Origin: Protopterus annectens
Lineage: Eukaryota > Chordata > Ceratodontiformes > Protopteridae
Assembly: GCF_019279795.1 (NCBI RefSeq)
Contig: NC_056732.1
Coordinates: forward strand, 183,115,677-183,179,676
Direction: 5' to 3'
DNA length: 64,000 bases
In this document: piece by piece, positions 1-11,459 of the stretch
Numbering within the stretch: the first letter of the stretch is position 1
How the letters are laid out: every line of letters begins with the position of its first letter
Notes under the pieces: generated by a model
The model's database searches: none
What the model was told of the DNA's origin: nothing
What the model saw: the letters and a program-made list of their open reading frames with translations, nothing else
Made by a program: the position numbers and the translations under genes

Positions 1-115
1 AACTTTCACCTTCATTGTGCATTATTGTCTACAATGATGAAAAAGCAAATTTTACAAGAAGATAGATGTCATTTATGCATGTGATTTTTTTTTATCTGTA
101 ACAAGTTGTCAATAA

Positions 116-508
116 TTGGGTCTATATCACTTTGTCAAAAGATTAATTGAGTGAATCGATAATTGTCAAACTCAAAACTGTGAAAGCTCAATTAAGCGAA
201 TGACCATTTCAGCAAAACGCTTCCTAGGGAACAAAAGTAGTAGGCCAGCAACTGTCCATAACAAATACAACAAAAATTTAAAACCCTGAAAAGTGGGGGG
301 CTTCACCCCCCCCCACTAACTAGATATACCAACTCCGAGATCACACTACAGTCAGGAAAAGGGCAAATCCCCGACAATGGGCAACCACGTCCTTTCCCTA
401 GGAAATGTTTCACTGAAATGATCGTTCACTTAATTGAGCTTTCGCTGAATAGGGTTTGATGATTAGCGATTTGCTCAATTAAGCTTTATCAAAGTGATAT
501 AGCCCCAA
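116..508. mobile_element. MITE with ~115-bp terminal inverted repeats
   Basis: The first ~115 bases and the reverse complement of the last ~115 bases match along their length: both begin TTGGG(T/G)CTATATCAC and both run to a CCTAGGGAA block. TAA lies directly outside each end (113-115 and 509-511), giving a 3-bp target duplication. The ~160-bp centre holds a G-run/C-run hairpin near 294-314 and no reading frame. A TAA duplication with long inverted repeats fits a non-autonomous PIF/Harbinger-type element, but the ends do not match those of the giant Harbinger in this window, so the superfamily is inferred from the duplication alone. Confidence 0.8.
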
Positions 509-511
509 TAA

Positions 512-1190
512 ATACATGAGACATTTTCCTAGCAATAGTGCCTTATAATGATGGTGTTAATGTAACTACTTATATGTAAAGTCAATATGTCTGTGATGCT
601 GCTAGTGCTTAATGCTATTGGACTAATACATTATTTCATCAATGTCCTGTTCACTTACAGTGGTCAATAAATCAGACATATACAAACTCTTCCATAGCTA
701 AAAATGCACAGTCAGTCATATATGTACAATAATTTGACATAAGATCCAATAACTCCTCAGCTATGCATCTCATAAAATTTGCATAGTTTCTGCATAAACT
801 CTTCTGGAGTGTCATGAAGGAAAGCATTCAGCAGTTTTACATACATGGATATTTCCATTATAATAAAACCATCTTTTGAAATACAAATTTCTCTACTGTG
901 ATACATACTGTCATTATGTTTAGGAAGACTTGTCAAATAATCGATTATATATTTGTCCATTACAGTCTCATTTAAAAAAAGCCAATAAAATGATGTGGAA
1001 ATGCCATGAAGTTAGATGATGGATTTCTTAAGATACCAACCACATCAGTAGGATTCTCAAGAATCAACTTCAGTTTCAGTTTTTCCTCATGAATTGTAAA
1101 AGTTCAAACATGACTTCAGCTTCATCTGTATAACACAAAGGAATAAATCAGAATAATTTTGTAATAACAAATGTTTCCTGAGGTTATAAC
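512..1190. other. Unassigned AT-rich sequence
   Basis: No recognised gene or repeat. The minus strand holds one 67-codon open frame (960-757) with ordinary protein-like composition, starting MDKYIIDYL. I see no domain, no convincing splice sites and no neighbours to support it, so it is only a possible exon or relic. Confidence 0.3.
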
Positions 1191-1435
1191 AAGAAATAAT
1201 ATTAACAATATTTGAATTTGAACTGCTGATTAATGGTGCCATGGTGTTCTGTGACTTCTGCTTCCTTGTTTCCTTCCAGGCTGAGGATATGAATGAATTA
1301 TAGTTGCTTCTGCAATGCCCCCTTCCCTGTCAACCCCTGTATAGCTGACCACTGTTAAAGTCCAGAAAGAGTGGTCAGTATTTATAACTGTTTGCATATT
1401 ATCTGCACAACTGCTAGTGCATTTCCTAAACAACT

Positions 1436-1570
1436 ATTGATCTGATTTGGAGACCCTGCTCTACATTAAATCAGGATTAGTACTCATCATTTTGACTATT
1501 ACAATCACTCACATCTATCTATAAGCTAGATCTAGTCCAGTCAGACACATGCCCCTCTCCTGGGTCTCGT
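1436..1570. repeat. Dispersed repeat, copy 1
   Basis: This stretch and 2597-2730 share the same ordered blocks: a GGAGACCCTGCT block, CTCAC(A/G)TCTATC, then TCCAGTCA and CACATGCC, ending in a CTGGGTC block. Divergence and small indels are visible. It looks like the tail of a SINE-type repeat inserted twice within 1.2 kb. The 1571-2144 interval to the right holds nothing recognised. Confidence 0.5.
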
Positions 1571-2149
1571 TGTCACAGGAAAAAAACAATTGCTCATTTA
1601 CCCTCAAATGTTTTGGAGTTGAAATATTTGCCATTATAAGGCACAGAATTATTGCATTTCTTACATCTGCAGAGTTTCAACTTTTAGTGGGCACAGCACA
1701 CTGCCCATTTGTTTTTCTTTTAAAATCAACCCATTTTATTAACAGTGCTTTGGAATTACTATTGTATACTATTCACTGACTTCTACATTGACTTTCCACA
1801 ATTCCTTCATCAACTCTGACATGCTGTTCCTGAAAGTCAGCATTTTCTTACTTTTTAGACCTCTGAGAAAGTACCTGACATAAGTAAGCCAGAAATAATA
1901 TTTTTCTGGCAGTATAATTTCCTCTGTGCTGTCAGATGTTGTTCCTATTACACAGAGATATCCTTTTACAGGATGTATATACCATAAAAGGCTTACACTG
2001 GAATACTATTCCCAGTCAAACTATGTACTGCTGATAGACGTCCGGATGGCAGCACTGAGCATGAACCTCACTGGAATTTTGTTGAAATTTCAGCTATCAA
2101 TTTTGTTTTGCAAACTATACATCCACAAGACTCTCTCGCTCTCTCTCTC

Positions 2150-2283
<134 letters not shown>

Positions 2284-2394
2284 TATATAGCTGAATAGAT
2301 ACATATTTTATGAAGAATATGTATGTGGGAACATAATTTCTGGTAAATGCAGTGCCTGCAAGCGTATTTTAATTTTACTATATTTGCCTGTTAG

Positions 2395-2730
2395 TTAGCA
2401 CAGCAGAGACTGGCAGTTAGTACAGAGGATTAAGTCTGTTAGCTGTTAATTTGCTTTCTGTAGTATAGAGTTTGATTCCATTGTCCTCCATTTACTTACT
2501 GTGAATTTACCAGGCAGTGCTGTGAGACAATTGAGAAATTGGGGTAGGTTACTCGATCTCCTGAGTGCAAAACTTACTAACTGCCTATGTATACCAGTGG
2601 ATTAATCATCTGCTGATCTTGGAGACCCTGCTGCAGATAATTAATTACATTGCTCACGTCTATCCTTAGGCAATACATATTCCAGTCAAGCACATGCCTC
2701 TCTTCTGGGTCCAAAGACCAAACTGAGGAA
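2395..2730 (+). repeat. tRNA-derived SINE-like repeat, containing dispersed-repeat copy 2
   Basis: The 5' part has a plausible RNA polymerase III promoter: a box A-like TTAGTACAGAGG (about 2417-2428) and a box B-like AGAGTTTGATTCC (about 2467-2479) at suitable spacing. The 3' part (2597-2730) matches 1436-1570. The match supports a repeat. The tRNA origin is inference from two degenerate boxes. The interval 2761-3200 has nothing recognised. Confidence 0.4.
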
Positions 2731-3214
2731 TAACTATTGCATAATCTACTACTGATCAAATTTTTATTTAGTTAGCTATATGAAGAAAACATTTTTTTTA
2801 TGTCTTTGTTTGAATTTGTTTACTGGAAAGTCATCTAAAAAGAAACATTTTCAAAGGAAGCATGGGGAGGAAAGCTCTTGATGATATCATTATATCATAC
2901 ATGCAGTATATTTGAACATTTATTCCACAGTATGTGTAAAAAGAAGCAGAGAACACAGTGAGTAATGACATGCAACTCTGTGAATCTACTGATGTTCAAT
3001 ATTATCTTCACAAATTAATACCACTGAGACATAAATACACTAGTAATACAGAAGACAGGGGACAGCAGCAAACAAAATAAACTACACAAAAAATCAGAGG
3101 GAGGAGTGTAGGGTGGGAGTTAAGGTCAGTAAGTGGCATTCTGGGAACATAACTGCTTTTTACCTGTAAGAGAGCTATGAACCTCAAATCAAGATTTGAA
3201 CACCAAGATGATGG

Positions 3215-3720
3215 TTGCACAACCCAACCCCTCACCCCTGCCATCTGGCATATATTTTTGTGGCAAGCAGACAGTACCATCTCATTACCATCTCTGACCT
3301 GTACAAATGCAGCATCATGAGGAGAGCATACATTTTAAAATGTCACTCTGATTGCAGGATCACCATGGTGATTTATCTGGCAAAATGTTTGCGATGTCCA
3401 GCCTTCTGCATTAGAAAAACAATCAGAACCATACAACCAAGAATCCCATAACATGTGTACCATCTTAACAAAAAAACAAACCACAAAGAACTCTACAGAC
3501 ATTCAGAACTCTGCCCCAACTTCAAAAACTTCACTTTTCATGTGTTACATAATGTCCTCACTGCCTCTGAGAGTGGAAAAGTTAGACAGACTATTACAAA
3601 ACAAAGAACTTCACTGGTGGAACAGATTAAATGTGTGAAACCCCCCTGGTCTCAATGAGATTATTTCTATTAAATGCCACTTCTACCCTAGATCTCTGAA
3701 AAATCAGGACTACTATTAAG
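3215..3720 (+). pseudogene. PLE-A: decayed GIY-YIG endonuclease end of a Penelope-like element
   Basis: The translated order is Cys-rich linker (CSIM..., then VIYLAKCLRC), degenerate GIY-YIG core (FCIRKT in place of the usual YVGKT), RHSELCPNF, and a C-terminal PPGLNE block reached after a frameshift near 3640. The same C-terminal block occurs in the two other PLE ends here (8.1 and 54.8 kb). In Penelope-like retroelements this domain follows the reverse transcriptase and nicks target DNA. The RT part is absent, as expected of a 5'-truncated copy. Frameshifts and lost catalytic residues make it nonfunctional. Confidence 0.65.
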
Positions 3721-4760
3721 TATTCACCTTCGACTGATAAGATCCTTTCCATACGAATGCATCCATCAGAACTACTGTCTACTAGCGAGCCAGGATTTAT
3801 AGGGGCCACCACATCACAACATACACAAATCTGATGGGTGAATTTCCATCTCTGACTCACTTGGTACTGTGCAGTAATGTAGCATGGGGAAACATGTGAA
3901 ACTGTGCAGTGAAATAGCATAGGTAATCAGGAAAGACATAATCAGTTCCACCCAAGAATTCTAGACACTTGTACTTGTCAAGTACTGGTTGATGCTTACA
4001 GGGTTATTTTCAGTTCTATTTCAGGCTTCTCATAGCAGTGGTTTCCTGGACTAACCTACTACTGTCCAAGCAGCAGTTTTATTGCTACTACCCACAACCC
4101 TGCAGACATCACCTAATCTTCTAACAGCACAGGAGAAATACAAGTAAGTGTTTACTCTTGTTTCTCTTGCCCACCATACTTATATACCCCATTTCAGTTT
4201 TCTCACATATCCTATGTGATTGTTTTCCTCTGTGTTATCCTAGTAGGTGAGCAAATGTTTTCAGGAATTTACTCCCTAACAGATTTCTTAATTGCAATCT
4301 GTGTGCTAGGTTTATTTTCTTACCGTATCTCCCTAAACATCCACTAATATCCCATGACTCTTCCCACCTTGTACCTTTCTTTCATCTTGTTTGATTTTCA
4401 GTACTATTGGATTATGGGACATTGTACATATAAATGTATATATGCTGCGATTATTTGTAAATTTTGGAACGGTTTGCAGATTTTTGTTGTTACCCTCTTT
4501 TCATTTATTTCACTTAGTTGGCACTTAATGTTTTTAATTCAGGTTAACACAGACTGCATGCCATCACATCCCAGGAGCTGATGTGAGGTTTGGTATTATA
4601 AACAGGACTTTGCTCACTAAGGCTCCTTCTCCTCACTCACAACATGCCCTTCACCCAGGCCTACATAATTTTTGCAGCCCTTATGAAGTTCCACTCTCTT
4701 GGCCACTTGATTTGATGAAGCCCATCACTTGATTGAAAGCACATCGCCTCTCCACCATCA
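3721..4760 (+). mobile_element. PLE-A putative 3' untranslated region
   Basis: Non-coding AT-rich sequence follows the endonuclease relic. It ends near a TTGATGA...GAAAGC motif (4712-4740), similar in layout to motifs downstream of the PLE ends at 8603 and 55577. The right boundary is uncertain because no target duplication was found. Confidence 0.35.
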
Positions 4761-4769
4761 CCAAGCTAC

Positions 4770-6903
4770 AGAGGTTCATAGTTTTATTGGTATTTACTAG
4801 GCTATTCATCTATGAGGATCTTCAGAAGCTTCGACATACATTTTAGCCCTTATATATGAATAACCCAGAGTCCTTGTATTTTAGGTACAAATAATCCAGA
4901 GCTGGAGAAACATTTACATGTTATCCAAATACCCATAAGGGAAAAGGGTGCTAATCCAGGAGTAAACTTGCAGTTTCTCATCCATTCAGCTATATTACAG
5001 TTGAAGAGAGTAACAGACATTCTTTACATGCTGAGGAAGGTGATTCCAGAAAAGTGGCATTCTCTGTGATGCATATCTGTCTCTTCAAGATATTCTATTT
5101 ATGTTCTAGAAGAAAGTAAGATCTACAGAGTGGGTGTTTTTGCTACTATTGGATTTGCAAATGGATAACAGGTCTGAAAGTATGAGGTCGGTTGAGGCTC
5201 TGTAGGTGAAGAAGAGATTGTCCCTCAGTAGCCTGTAGGACACTGAGAAGAGGGACAGGAATTTGAGATGGTAATTGTATCTTTTATGGTTTAGCACCTT
5301 GATTTTCTTGGTGAGAAAATGTTCCTGTTATTCAAGTTGTGTCAAGTGATTGGACAGAGACATACCAAAGGGGACGTTACACTCAATGATCAGCCTAATA
5401 ATAGCTGAATACAGTGGAATGATAACATCTCTGGACCTGGACACCATACCCTACCTAATAATCTGCTCAATGACACAGAGTTTTCTTACAAAAGTGGATA
5501 GATGTTGATCGAAGAGCAACTCATTATTTATACAGGTTCCCAGGTCCATAACTACTCAATACATTTTTAGGGTTATGTTGTTGATGTGATAGATACAGGA
5601 GATGCCATGCTTGCATAAGGATGCTATTATAGAGTTTCTGACATTTAGTCTAAGGCAATGATTCTGACACTAGCTATTGTTTTGGAAAGGCACTTTTGGG
5701 GGATCTTGTTGTCCTCTGAAGAGTTTATGATGGCACCAAGTTTTCAGTCATTTGCAAACTTGGTCAACCATAAACCTCAACATTAGCATTTTGAGAAGTA
5801 AATGCCAAAGACGAGTGCACAGGGAATGAAACCTGGTGTACACTGCTAGTGACAAGTCTTTTGGAGGAGGTAGATCTGCTCACCCAACTTTCCTGGGTTC
5901 TATTAGTGAGCCACTTCATTATCCAATGAGTTACATAGGCATTTATATTTAGCTGTCTATCAACCATACTTGAGTGTGGAATGGTGTCAAACAGCATTGT
6001 GAGGCCTATATATCCAGTGTGTAGCAATGTCCAATTTACCATTGCTTCAGTAACCTTCTCAAATAAATCAGTCAGGTTAATCAGGCAGGACCAGCCTTAA
6101 CAAAACTGAAATGACCTGGTCACAAGTTTTCAGGTTGCTTATATCCTTAGCTATTAATTCCACAATAATCATTTCCATAGCCTTACAGATGAGACTGGTC
6201 AGGACTTATTCATTTATAATTGCATGAGCCTGTTGACACCCCATCATTGTACAGGGTTATGACTGTTGCCGTTCTCCATTCATCCAACACAAACTTTGTT
6301 TGAAGGCTGTTATTTATAGCCTCTGTAGGAGGAATGACAGGTTATGTTTCAGGCTGGCCAGTATGCATCCTGTTATATTATCTGGTGGTATAGAAGCAGT
6401 CTTCTTTGCCTTGGATAGTGCTTTGAGGAATTGTTCATGATTGATTTGAGGGGGGTGTGGGTGGCAATATGTGATCTGGGAATCTGGGGAGAGCAGGGGT
6501 TGAAGTTAGAGCTAAATTTATCTGCTAATAGATTGGCTATGTCCTTTGGGTCTGAGTATGTGATGTCATTTACTATTAGTTCTGCACAGTGCTGGACATT
6601 GTTTCTGAGGTTTCTAACATAGTTAAAGAAGGCTTTGTGTTTGTAGTTTTACAACGTATCTAGCTCTGGTTGATTTGATCAGGGCATTCGTTACCTGTTA
6701 TGTTTAGGAAGAGTAATTTTGGTATCTAGAGAATTACTTGGGTTTTACATGCCATTCATTTCTTTGAGTTTATTGTAGAGCCTGTTTTTTATCTAGATTC
6801 TGCCGTAGGGGGTTATTTTTAAATTTGGCATTGTATTTACTTCAGAGGGGCACAGATGCATCTATGTAGCTATTTACATGTGCACAGAATTTGGTTGTAA
6901 ATC
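4770..6903 (-). pseudogene. CR1/L2-like LINE, reverse transcriptase part
   Basis: Minus-strand translation gives LINE RT landmarks in order: the pre-RT linker (HKAFFNYVRNLRN, then DIANLLADKFSS, about 6640-6520), a VTEAM...FDTIPHSSMVDRQL block (about 6050-5950) matching the AFDTVPH region of CR1/L2-type enzymes, WLTNRTQ, and a degraded counterpart of the SGVPQGSVLGPL loop (about 5860-5800). Stops and frameshifts are frequent. It continues at 8764-10140 beyond the inserted PLE-B. The 4.8-5.7 kb part is less clear and may hold the RT C-terminus. Confidence 0.7.
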
Positions 6904-7796
6904 ATTCTGAATTCCTACTCACCATTTCATAGGTATCACTTTCTAAAAGTGTTAACATAATGTTAGAATAATCCTCATTATATAGCACCACTAGTCCCCC
7001 ACCCTTATCCGGTTTCATGAACCTAAGTGGGAGACTTCTAAGTAGTGATAATAGTGACCTTTCCTCTTCTGAGATGTTACCCTTATATTTCCCTTTCACA
7101 GGGTATTTTGTTAACTCTCTGAATTCATTTTCACAAAGTTGTTCAAACATATTTAGTGTGGCATTCTGAGGTGGATTAAAAGTACTTACTACCCTTAATT
7201 CATTTTCATTAAATACAGTAGTACCAAACAGAATACTCAAATTGAGCTTACGGATGAACAACTTAAAATCAATTAACAATTCTGCTATATCACATTTTTT
7301 AGTGGGTACAAAGGTAAGGCCTTTCCCAAAAAGTTCGACCAATGTCCTATCAATACAACACTCGGTAAAATTGTAAATAGTAAAATCTCCTTCATTGTTT
7401 GTCAATGTCTCAAACAATTTTAACCCTGGTACTTGTTGTTGCTGTGAGTGTTGTATTTTTTTCTTGAATCCCTGTTGTGGATTCGATCTCCAGTTGTCCC
7501 TCCCCCCTCTGTATTTTTTTTGGGGGGGCTTGTGTTTGCCATTGATTATTATCAGGGGGGAAATGTTGGTTCGAACTTGAGCCACTGGTTTCTTCCTCAA
7601 ATGTTTCACCGTCAATATTTGTATGACTAAAGTCCGTTGATGAATTTGTGCCTTGACTAACAGGAATGTTTCTATTATATAGTGTTCTTCCCTGGTCTTT
7701 TACAGGCGTCTGGTCCGTGTTCGTTCTATAGTTACGGGAACCATTTTGGGAACTTGGTGGCTTCGGAAAGGCCACCCCTTCTTTATAAGCTTTCAA
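6904..7796 (-). pseudogene. PLE-B: N-terminal region of the Penelope-like polyprotein
   Basis: The polar, Gln/Asn-rich N-terminal tail (frame one, 7796 to about 7530) shifts frame at a C7-A8 homopolymer (about 7518-7533). It then runs through KGLTFVPTKK, a FIRKLNL block, and LRFMKPDKGGGLVVLYNEDY to SDTYEM, stopping at 6902. The PTKxD...RKL and KPDKGGxVV blocks are the conserved segments just before the RT palm in PLEs. The RT palm and fingers are lost at the inversion breakpoint. The frame is otherwise well kept, so this copy is younger than the LINE it sits in. Confidence 0.75.
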
Positions 7797-7802
7797 ATCT
7801 CT

Positions 7803-8171
7803 CTGTTCGCAAAACTTGCACCTACTGGTGAACAGTGCTCACAGTGCCCGTCATTTTATGTGGGTAAAACGGACAGGCCTTTGCGTGATAGGATTTATGA
7901 GCATGTCTATGCAATAGCAAGGAATAAAAGTGAAAATGCTTTAGCTAGACATTGTGCAGAGAATCTGGGCCATTCATTTAAATTCATGGTTATTAGTCAA
8001 ACTAATAAGTGTTTGATAGAACATGACTTTTTGAATGATAACTACTTGAAATTGGAACTTGAAAAGCATGAATTGAGCTGGCAATTACGGTTGGCAGCCT
8101 GTAGAGAACCAGGCTTAAACGAACTATGTTCAATAACATGTATATTAAAAATTAGAAATTTATTAAGGTAA
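7803..8171 (+). pseudogene. PLE-B: GIY-YIG endonuclease domain
   Basis: The open frame reads CSQCPSFYVGKTDRPLRDRI, then YEH, then a conserved ALARH and a C-terminal EPGLNE. FYVGKT is the second half of the GIY-YIG signature; R and H of the RDRIYEH segment and the later ALARH are typical of the PLE subgroup. No frameshift interrupts this part. It lacks its own start and the upstream RT because the 5' half is inverted, so it is a coding remnant rather than a gene. Family assignment is firm; activity is not expected. Confidence 0.8.
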
Positions 8172-8602
8172 CTTAATTAATAATTATAATTATTTAATTT
8201 CAAAAAAATCTTTTAATAAAAAAACCTTAAATTAATTCAAGCTATAATATGAAGTAGGCTGCAGCATCAATCATATAGTACACAGACTTGTAAATCCATT
8301 ATTTATATTTATATTTATTTATATACTTCTCTTTAGAATGAACTTTTATAGAATTATTCATAATTTTAATTATTATTAATAAATTGACTTGTAGGTAGTT
8401 CTTAGTAAGACTATGTGGAAATAAAATGTTTTTTAAAGAATAGGTTTTTAAATATTTTTAAACACGCATATATACATAAACAGGGACGCGAGTATCTGTT
8501 GCTTTAAACAGTTTGTGCTGAATAGCAGTAATTAACACAACGCACCTGCATTTATCTGATGAATGTATATTTAAACACAAGTTTTGTTAGTGCTAGCTTT
8601 GT

Positions 8603-8651
8603 CTGAAGAAGTCTTGATATTGATCGGAATGAAAAACGCTTGTAGCGTTTT
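8603..8651 (+). ncRNA. Hammerhead-ribozyme-like motif in PLE-B 3' UTR (degenerate)
   Basis: CTGAAGA (8603-8609) fits the hammerhead CUGANGA box. GAAA follows at 8631-8634, then a perfect hairpin AAAACGC / GCGTTTT (8633-8639 with 8645-8651). PLEs are known to carry hammerhead motifs. Stem I and stem II are not convincing here, so a functional ribozyme is unlikely. Confidence 0.35.
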
Positions 8652-8763
8652 ACTTTTATCTGTCTTTGTTTATTCTTGGAGAGTATTGCGTTTTAATAAA
8701 CATTGTGGATTATTTAAAATGAAAATCAGCCTTTCGTATTTGGTGTTGGCAATGATTCTGAAT

Positions 8764-9506
8764 ATGTAGATGGGTCATTAGGTTGTAAAAGAATTTTAAA
8801 TTTAACCAGTTCTTCATTCATTCATTTTTTTAGTATATTAGCTTTAACATAATCTCTGAATACTGAGCTGTTGGAGGGTGCTTCTGGCTTCAGTCTTATA
8901 TTGAATGTGACTGATTTGTGGTCTGATTCGACTAGGGAGGAAGTTACAACTCACAGGGAGTACAGCTGAGCCATATTGGTACAAATCAAATTGAAAATTT
9001 TTGTTACTCCTAGTTGGGGTGTTGATTAAATGGTTAGGAAAGTTTGTATTTTAAAGTCCAGAAATCTCTGGGCACGTTTTAGTGCATGTATGTTTCCCAT
9101 TTGATGGATGTAGTTGAAGTCTCCTTGGAGAATGGTGTTTGGCTGAATGCAAAGGGACTCCATGCTAGTCAGGCAGGAGTTATGGGACAAGGGGAACATA
9201 GAGAGGTCCTAATAGTTAGCTATGGTGTAATAAGGGGTTGTGTTAATTGTTGGTTAGAAGTGGAGGAGGTCCAGGTCATTATTCTGCCTAACATAATTTT
9301 TTTTCCTTTGCCAACTCAGGTACCAGAATCAGTTGCCATGACTTCTACCACTGGTTGGTTATCTTCCCCACCCACATCCCATTAGACTAACCCTGACACC
9401 TCCCCCTCCCCCATCACAACCTGACTGGCAAGTGCATCTCACTTTTGAGCTTAGGGGTAGGAAGATTCTTTGATTGAAACTGTTTAGTGTCTTTATAAAG
9501 TTTTAC

Positions 9507-9538
<32 letters not shown>

Positions 9539-10140
9539 TATTAATATTATTATTATTAAATTTGTTTTACAAAAAGCATTTGTATGTCGGTGTATTGCTT
9601 GTTTGGAAGATTTCTGAATGTGGTAAGAGAGGACCATGATTCAGTAGCAGAGCTCTGTTTCCTGTTCTACCAGGCTTCATCTCTAAGTAGTAAGAGTTGC
9701 TTGAGTTCCTTAGTCACCAATTATTTTTAAGTGATTTAGTAATCTTCTAACTAGGATAAAGAGTTTCTCCTGAAGAAGGAGCAAGATTTGGGTTAAGATA
9801 GATGCTGATTTGTTTCGATCTTGAATGTTGAGGAATGGGGACCAGTCAAATGCTGATTTTGGTCTAAAGGTTACATGTTTGGGACAAGGCTTAAGGTGTG
9901 GGCTGAATATTGAGAAAGTGACAGGACAGTCATTGTTGAATGCTAGAGAATGGATAGCAAAGTCGGAGATAAAGTTGTTTGTGATTACTTCATCAGCCAT
10001 GGGGTGGTTGTGTGATTGTATGTTGGGATATACAGGTTCAGAGGTTAGTTGCATAAGGTTGAAAACATCCAAAATTCTACCCTGTCATTGGCTACAGGTC
10101 AAAGAAAATGGAGGTTAAAGTCTCCTAGAATGTTAACATT
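8764..10140 (-). pseudogene. CR1/L2-like LINE, endonuclease part (continues from 6903)
   Basis: On the minus strand, ILGDFNL (about 10124-10104) is the GDFN motif of the apurinic endonuclease domain. It is followed by LMQLTSEPVYPN and then ITNNFISDF...NDCPVTFSIF (about 10050-9890), the usual LTN...SDHxPV region at the end of that domain. The EN-RT connector continues to 8764, where PLE-B interrupts it (VFRDYVKANIL, then FKILLQPNDPSTYSE). Stops and frameshifts occur throughout. The 5' end is lost before 10140; 10141-10294 is unassigned. Confidence 0.65.
9511..9557. repeat. (ATC)n/(ATT)n microsatellite
   Basis: About ten TCA steps are followed by TTA/ATT steps, within the LINE relic. Confidence 0.95.
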
Positions 10141-10297
10141 GCATTTATTGGGGTAGAATGCAAACTGTTAGTTATAACATATTTGAATCTCATTTCCTTA
10201 CCTCTAAGAGAACAATCTTTCTAACACAGGGAATTGCCAGGCTGGACATGCAGTATCCAGAATGGAAGCCATTTCAGTCTGGAAAGAAATAGATATT

Positions 10298-10326
10298 CCC
10301 CGGGATTCATGAAGCTCGGCGCAAGG
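10298..10326 (+). repeat. Left terminal inverted repeat of the giant Harbinger
   Basis: CCCCGGGATTCATGAA is identical to the right end in inverse orientation. The next ~12 bases (a GCTCGGCGC versus CCTTGCGCC block) match imperfectly. GC-rich palindromic GGCGC/GCCGGCG motifs continue to about 10380 and could be transposase or Myb binding sites. Confidence 0.88.
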
Positions 10327-10760
10327 CCGGCGTAAGGCCTGCGCCGGCGGTGCATGGAATATCCGGCGCAGTAGCGCCATATACATATTAATGAGAGCGC
10401 ACCGGAATCACAGACACGTGCGTAGTGTACGTGAGCGAGCCCAGGTAGGATGCGTCTGGAGGCGTGTCTAAGCCGGCAGGAGGTGAGCAACCTAATGTGC
10501 TGACAGCCACGGTCCGCCCACAATAGTAATGGCAGCAGCCAGGTCCCGTGCAGAATGAAACGCGCACGTACAGTGCAACATAGTCCCGTTCCAAATTAAC
10601 GGAGAAGCAAATAGAAGCCACCAAGGCATAAGTGTACCCGTTCAAGGAGCAAAGGATACGCATAAGACCGCCTCCGTCCGCAATGCACTGTCAGTGTTTA
10701 CACTCAGAGAAGGTGTACAGCCGCATGTCAGCGCCGCACCGACATAGGAGCAGCGACTAA

Positions 10761-11099
10761 GGTCACCACCTGTCCCACTTTGTTTGGGGCAGTCTCTCCA
10801 TGGACAGTTGTGTCCCGAAAAAACGTATTAGAAATGGCTGATGTGCTACGAGTGTAGGACACAATGATATCCCGTATGTAATGTAATGGTAGCATGAATT
10901 GGTTACTTCTGTAACAGAAATACCGAAATGACACAATAAACAGAATAAGCAAGGAAATTGCCACAATAATAAGCAAATTATTTAGGCAAACAAGTGAATT
11001 TCTATGCTATATAGTGACCGTTTGTATGTGTCGGCCTGTAAAGGCAGATGTGAGTCCCGGAAATATCCCAGATCGGAAAATGGAAAAGGTGGAAACCCC
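10761..11099 (+). repeat. 335-bp MITE-like repeat, copy 1
   Basis: It begins GGTCACCACCTGTCCCACTT, contains GGACAGTTGTGTCCCG, and ends GTCCCGGAAATATCCCA followed by AAAAGGTGGAAACC. The two ends are inverted relatives (GGGTNNCCACCT). Copies 2 to 4 share this order and length. Confidence 0.7.
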
Positions 11100-11124
11100 A
11101 GCAGCAACATGGGCATGGTCACCA

Positions 11125-11459
11125 GGGTTACCTGCTGTCCCAAAGTGCCATGGACAGTCCCTGATTGGACAGTCGTGTCCCTGCAACAATCGTAAAATGG
11201 AAAATGACCTGCGATCCCCTGCCACGCAAATTCCGCAATATACATGTAAATAGTAGCATAAAACATATACATTACGGTATGGAACACAGACATGGCATAA
11301 GAAAATAAATAAGGAACCCAAACGCTAACAGAATAGGCTCATAGTATGGCAAACAAGTGAAGTTCTGTCTACTGCACTAGCCCTGGGTATGTGTAGTCCT
11401 GCAAATTTCAAGTGTCCACATAACATGCCCCACTATGGGCATTGGAAAAGGTGCCAACC
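11125..11459 (+). repeat. 335-bp MITE-like repeat, copy 2
   Basis: It begins GGGTTACCTGCTGTCCCAAAG, contains GGACAGTCGTGTCCC, and ends CCCACTATGGGC...GGAAAAGGTGCCAACC. It lies only 25 bp after copy 1 in the same orientation. Confidence 0.65.

Larger units (their letters stand above)
6904..8763. mobile_element. PLE-B: Penelope-like element with inverted 5' half, inserted in a LINE
   Basis: The 9-mer ATTCTGAAT occurs at both edges (6904-6912 and 8755-8763), and the LINE relic reads on across the gap on the minus strand, so this is one insertion. The right part (about 7800-8754) is the element's 3' end on the plus strand: GIY-YIG endonuclease plus 3' UTR. The left part (about 7796-6913) is the element's 5' coding region on the minus strand. 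The middle (most of the RT) is missing. This is the layout expected when a target-primed reverse transcript ends in a 5' inversion. Confidence 0.8.
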
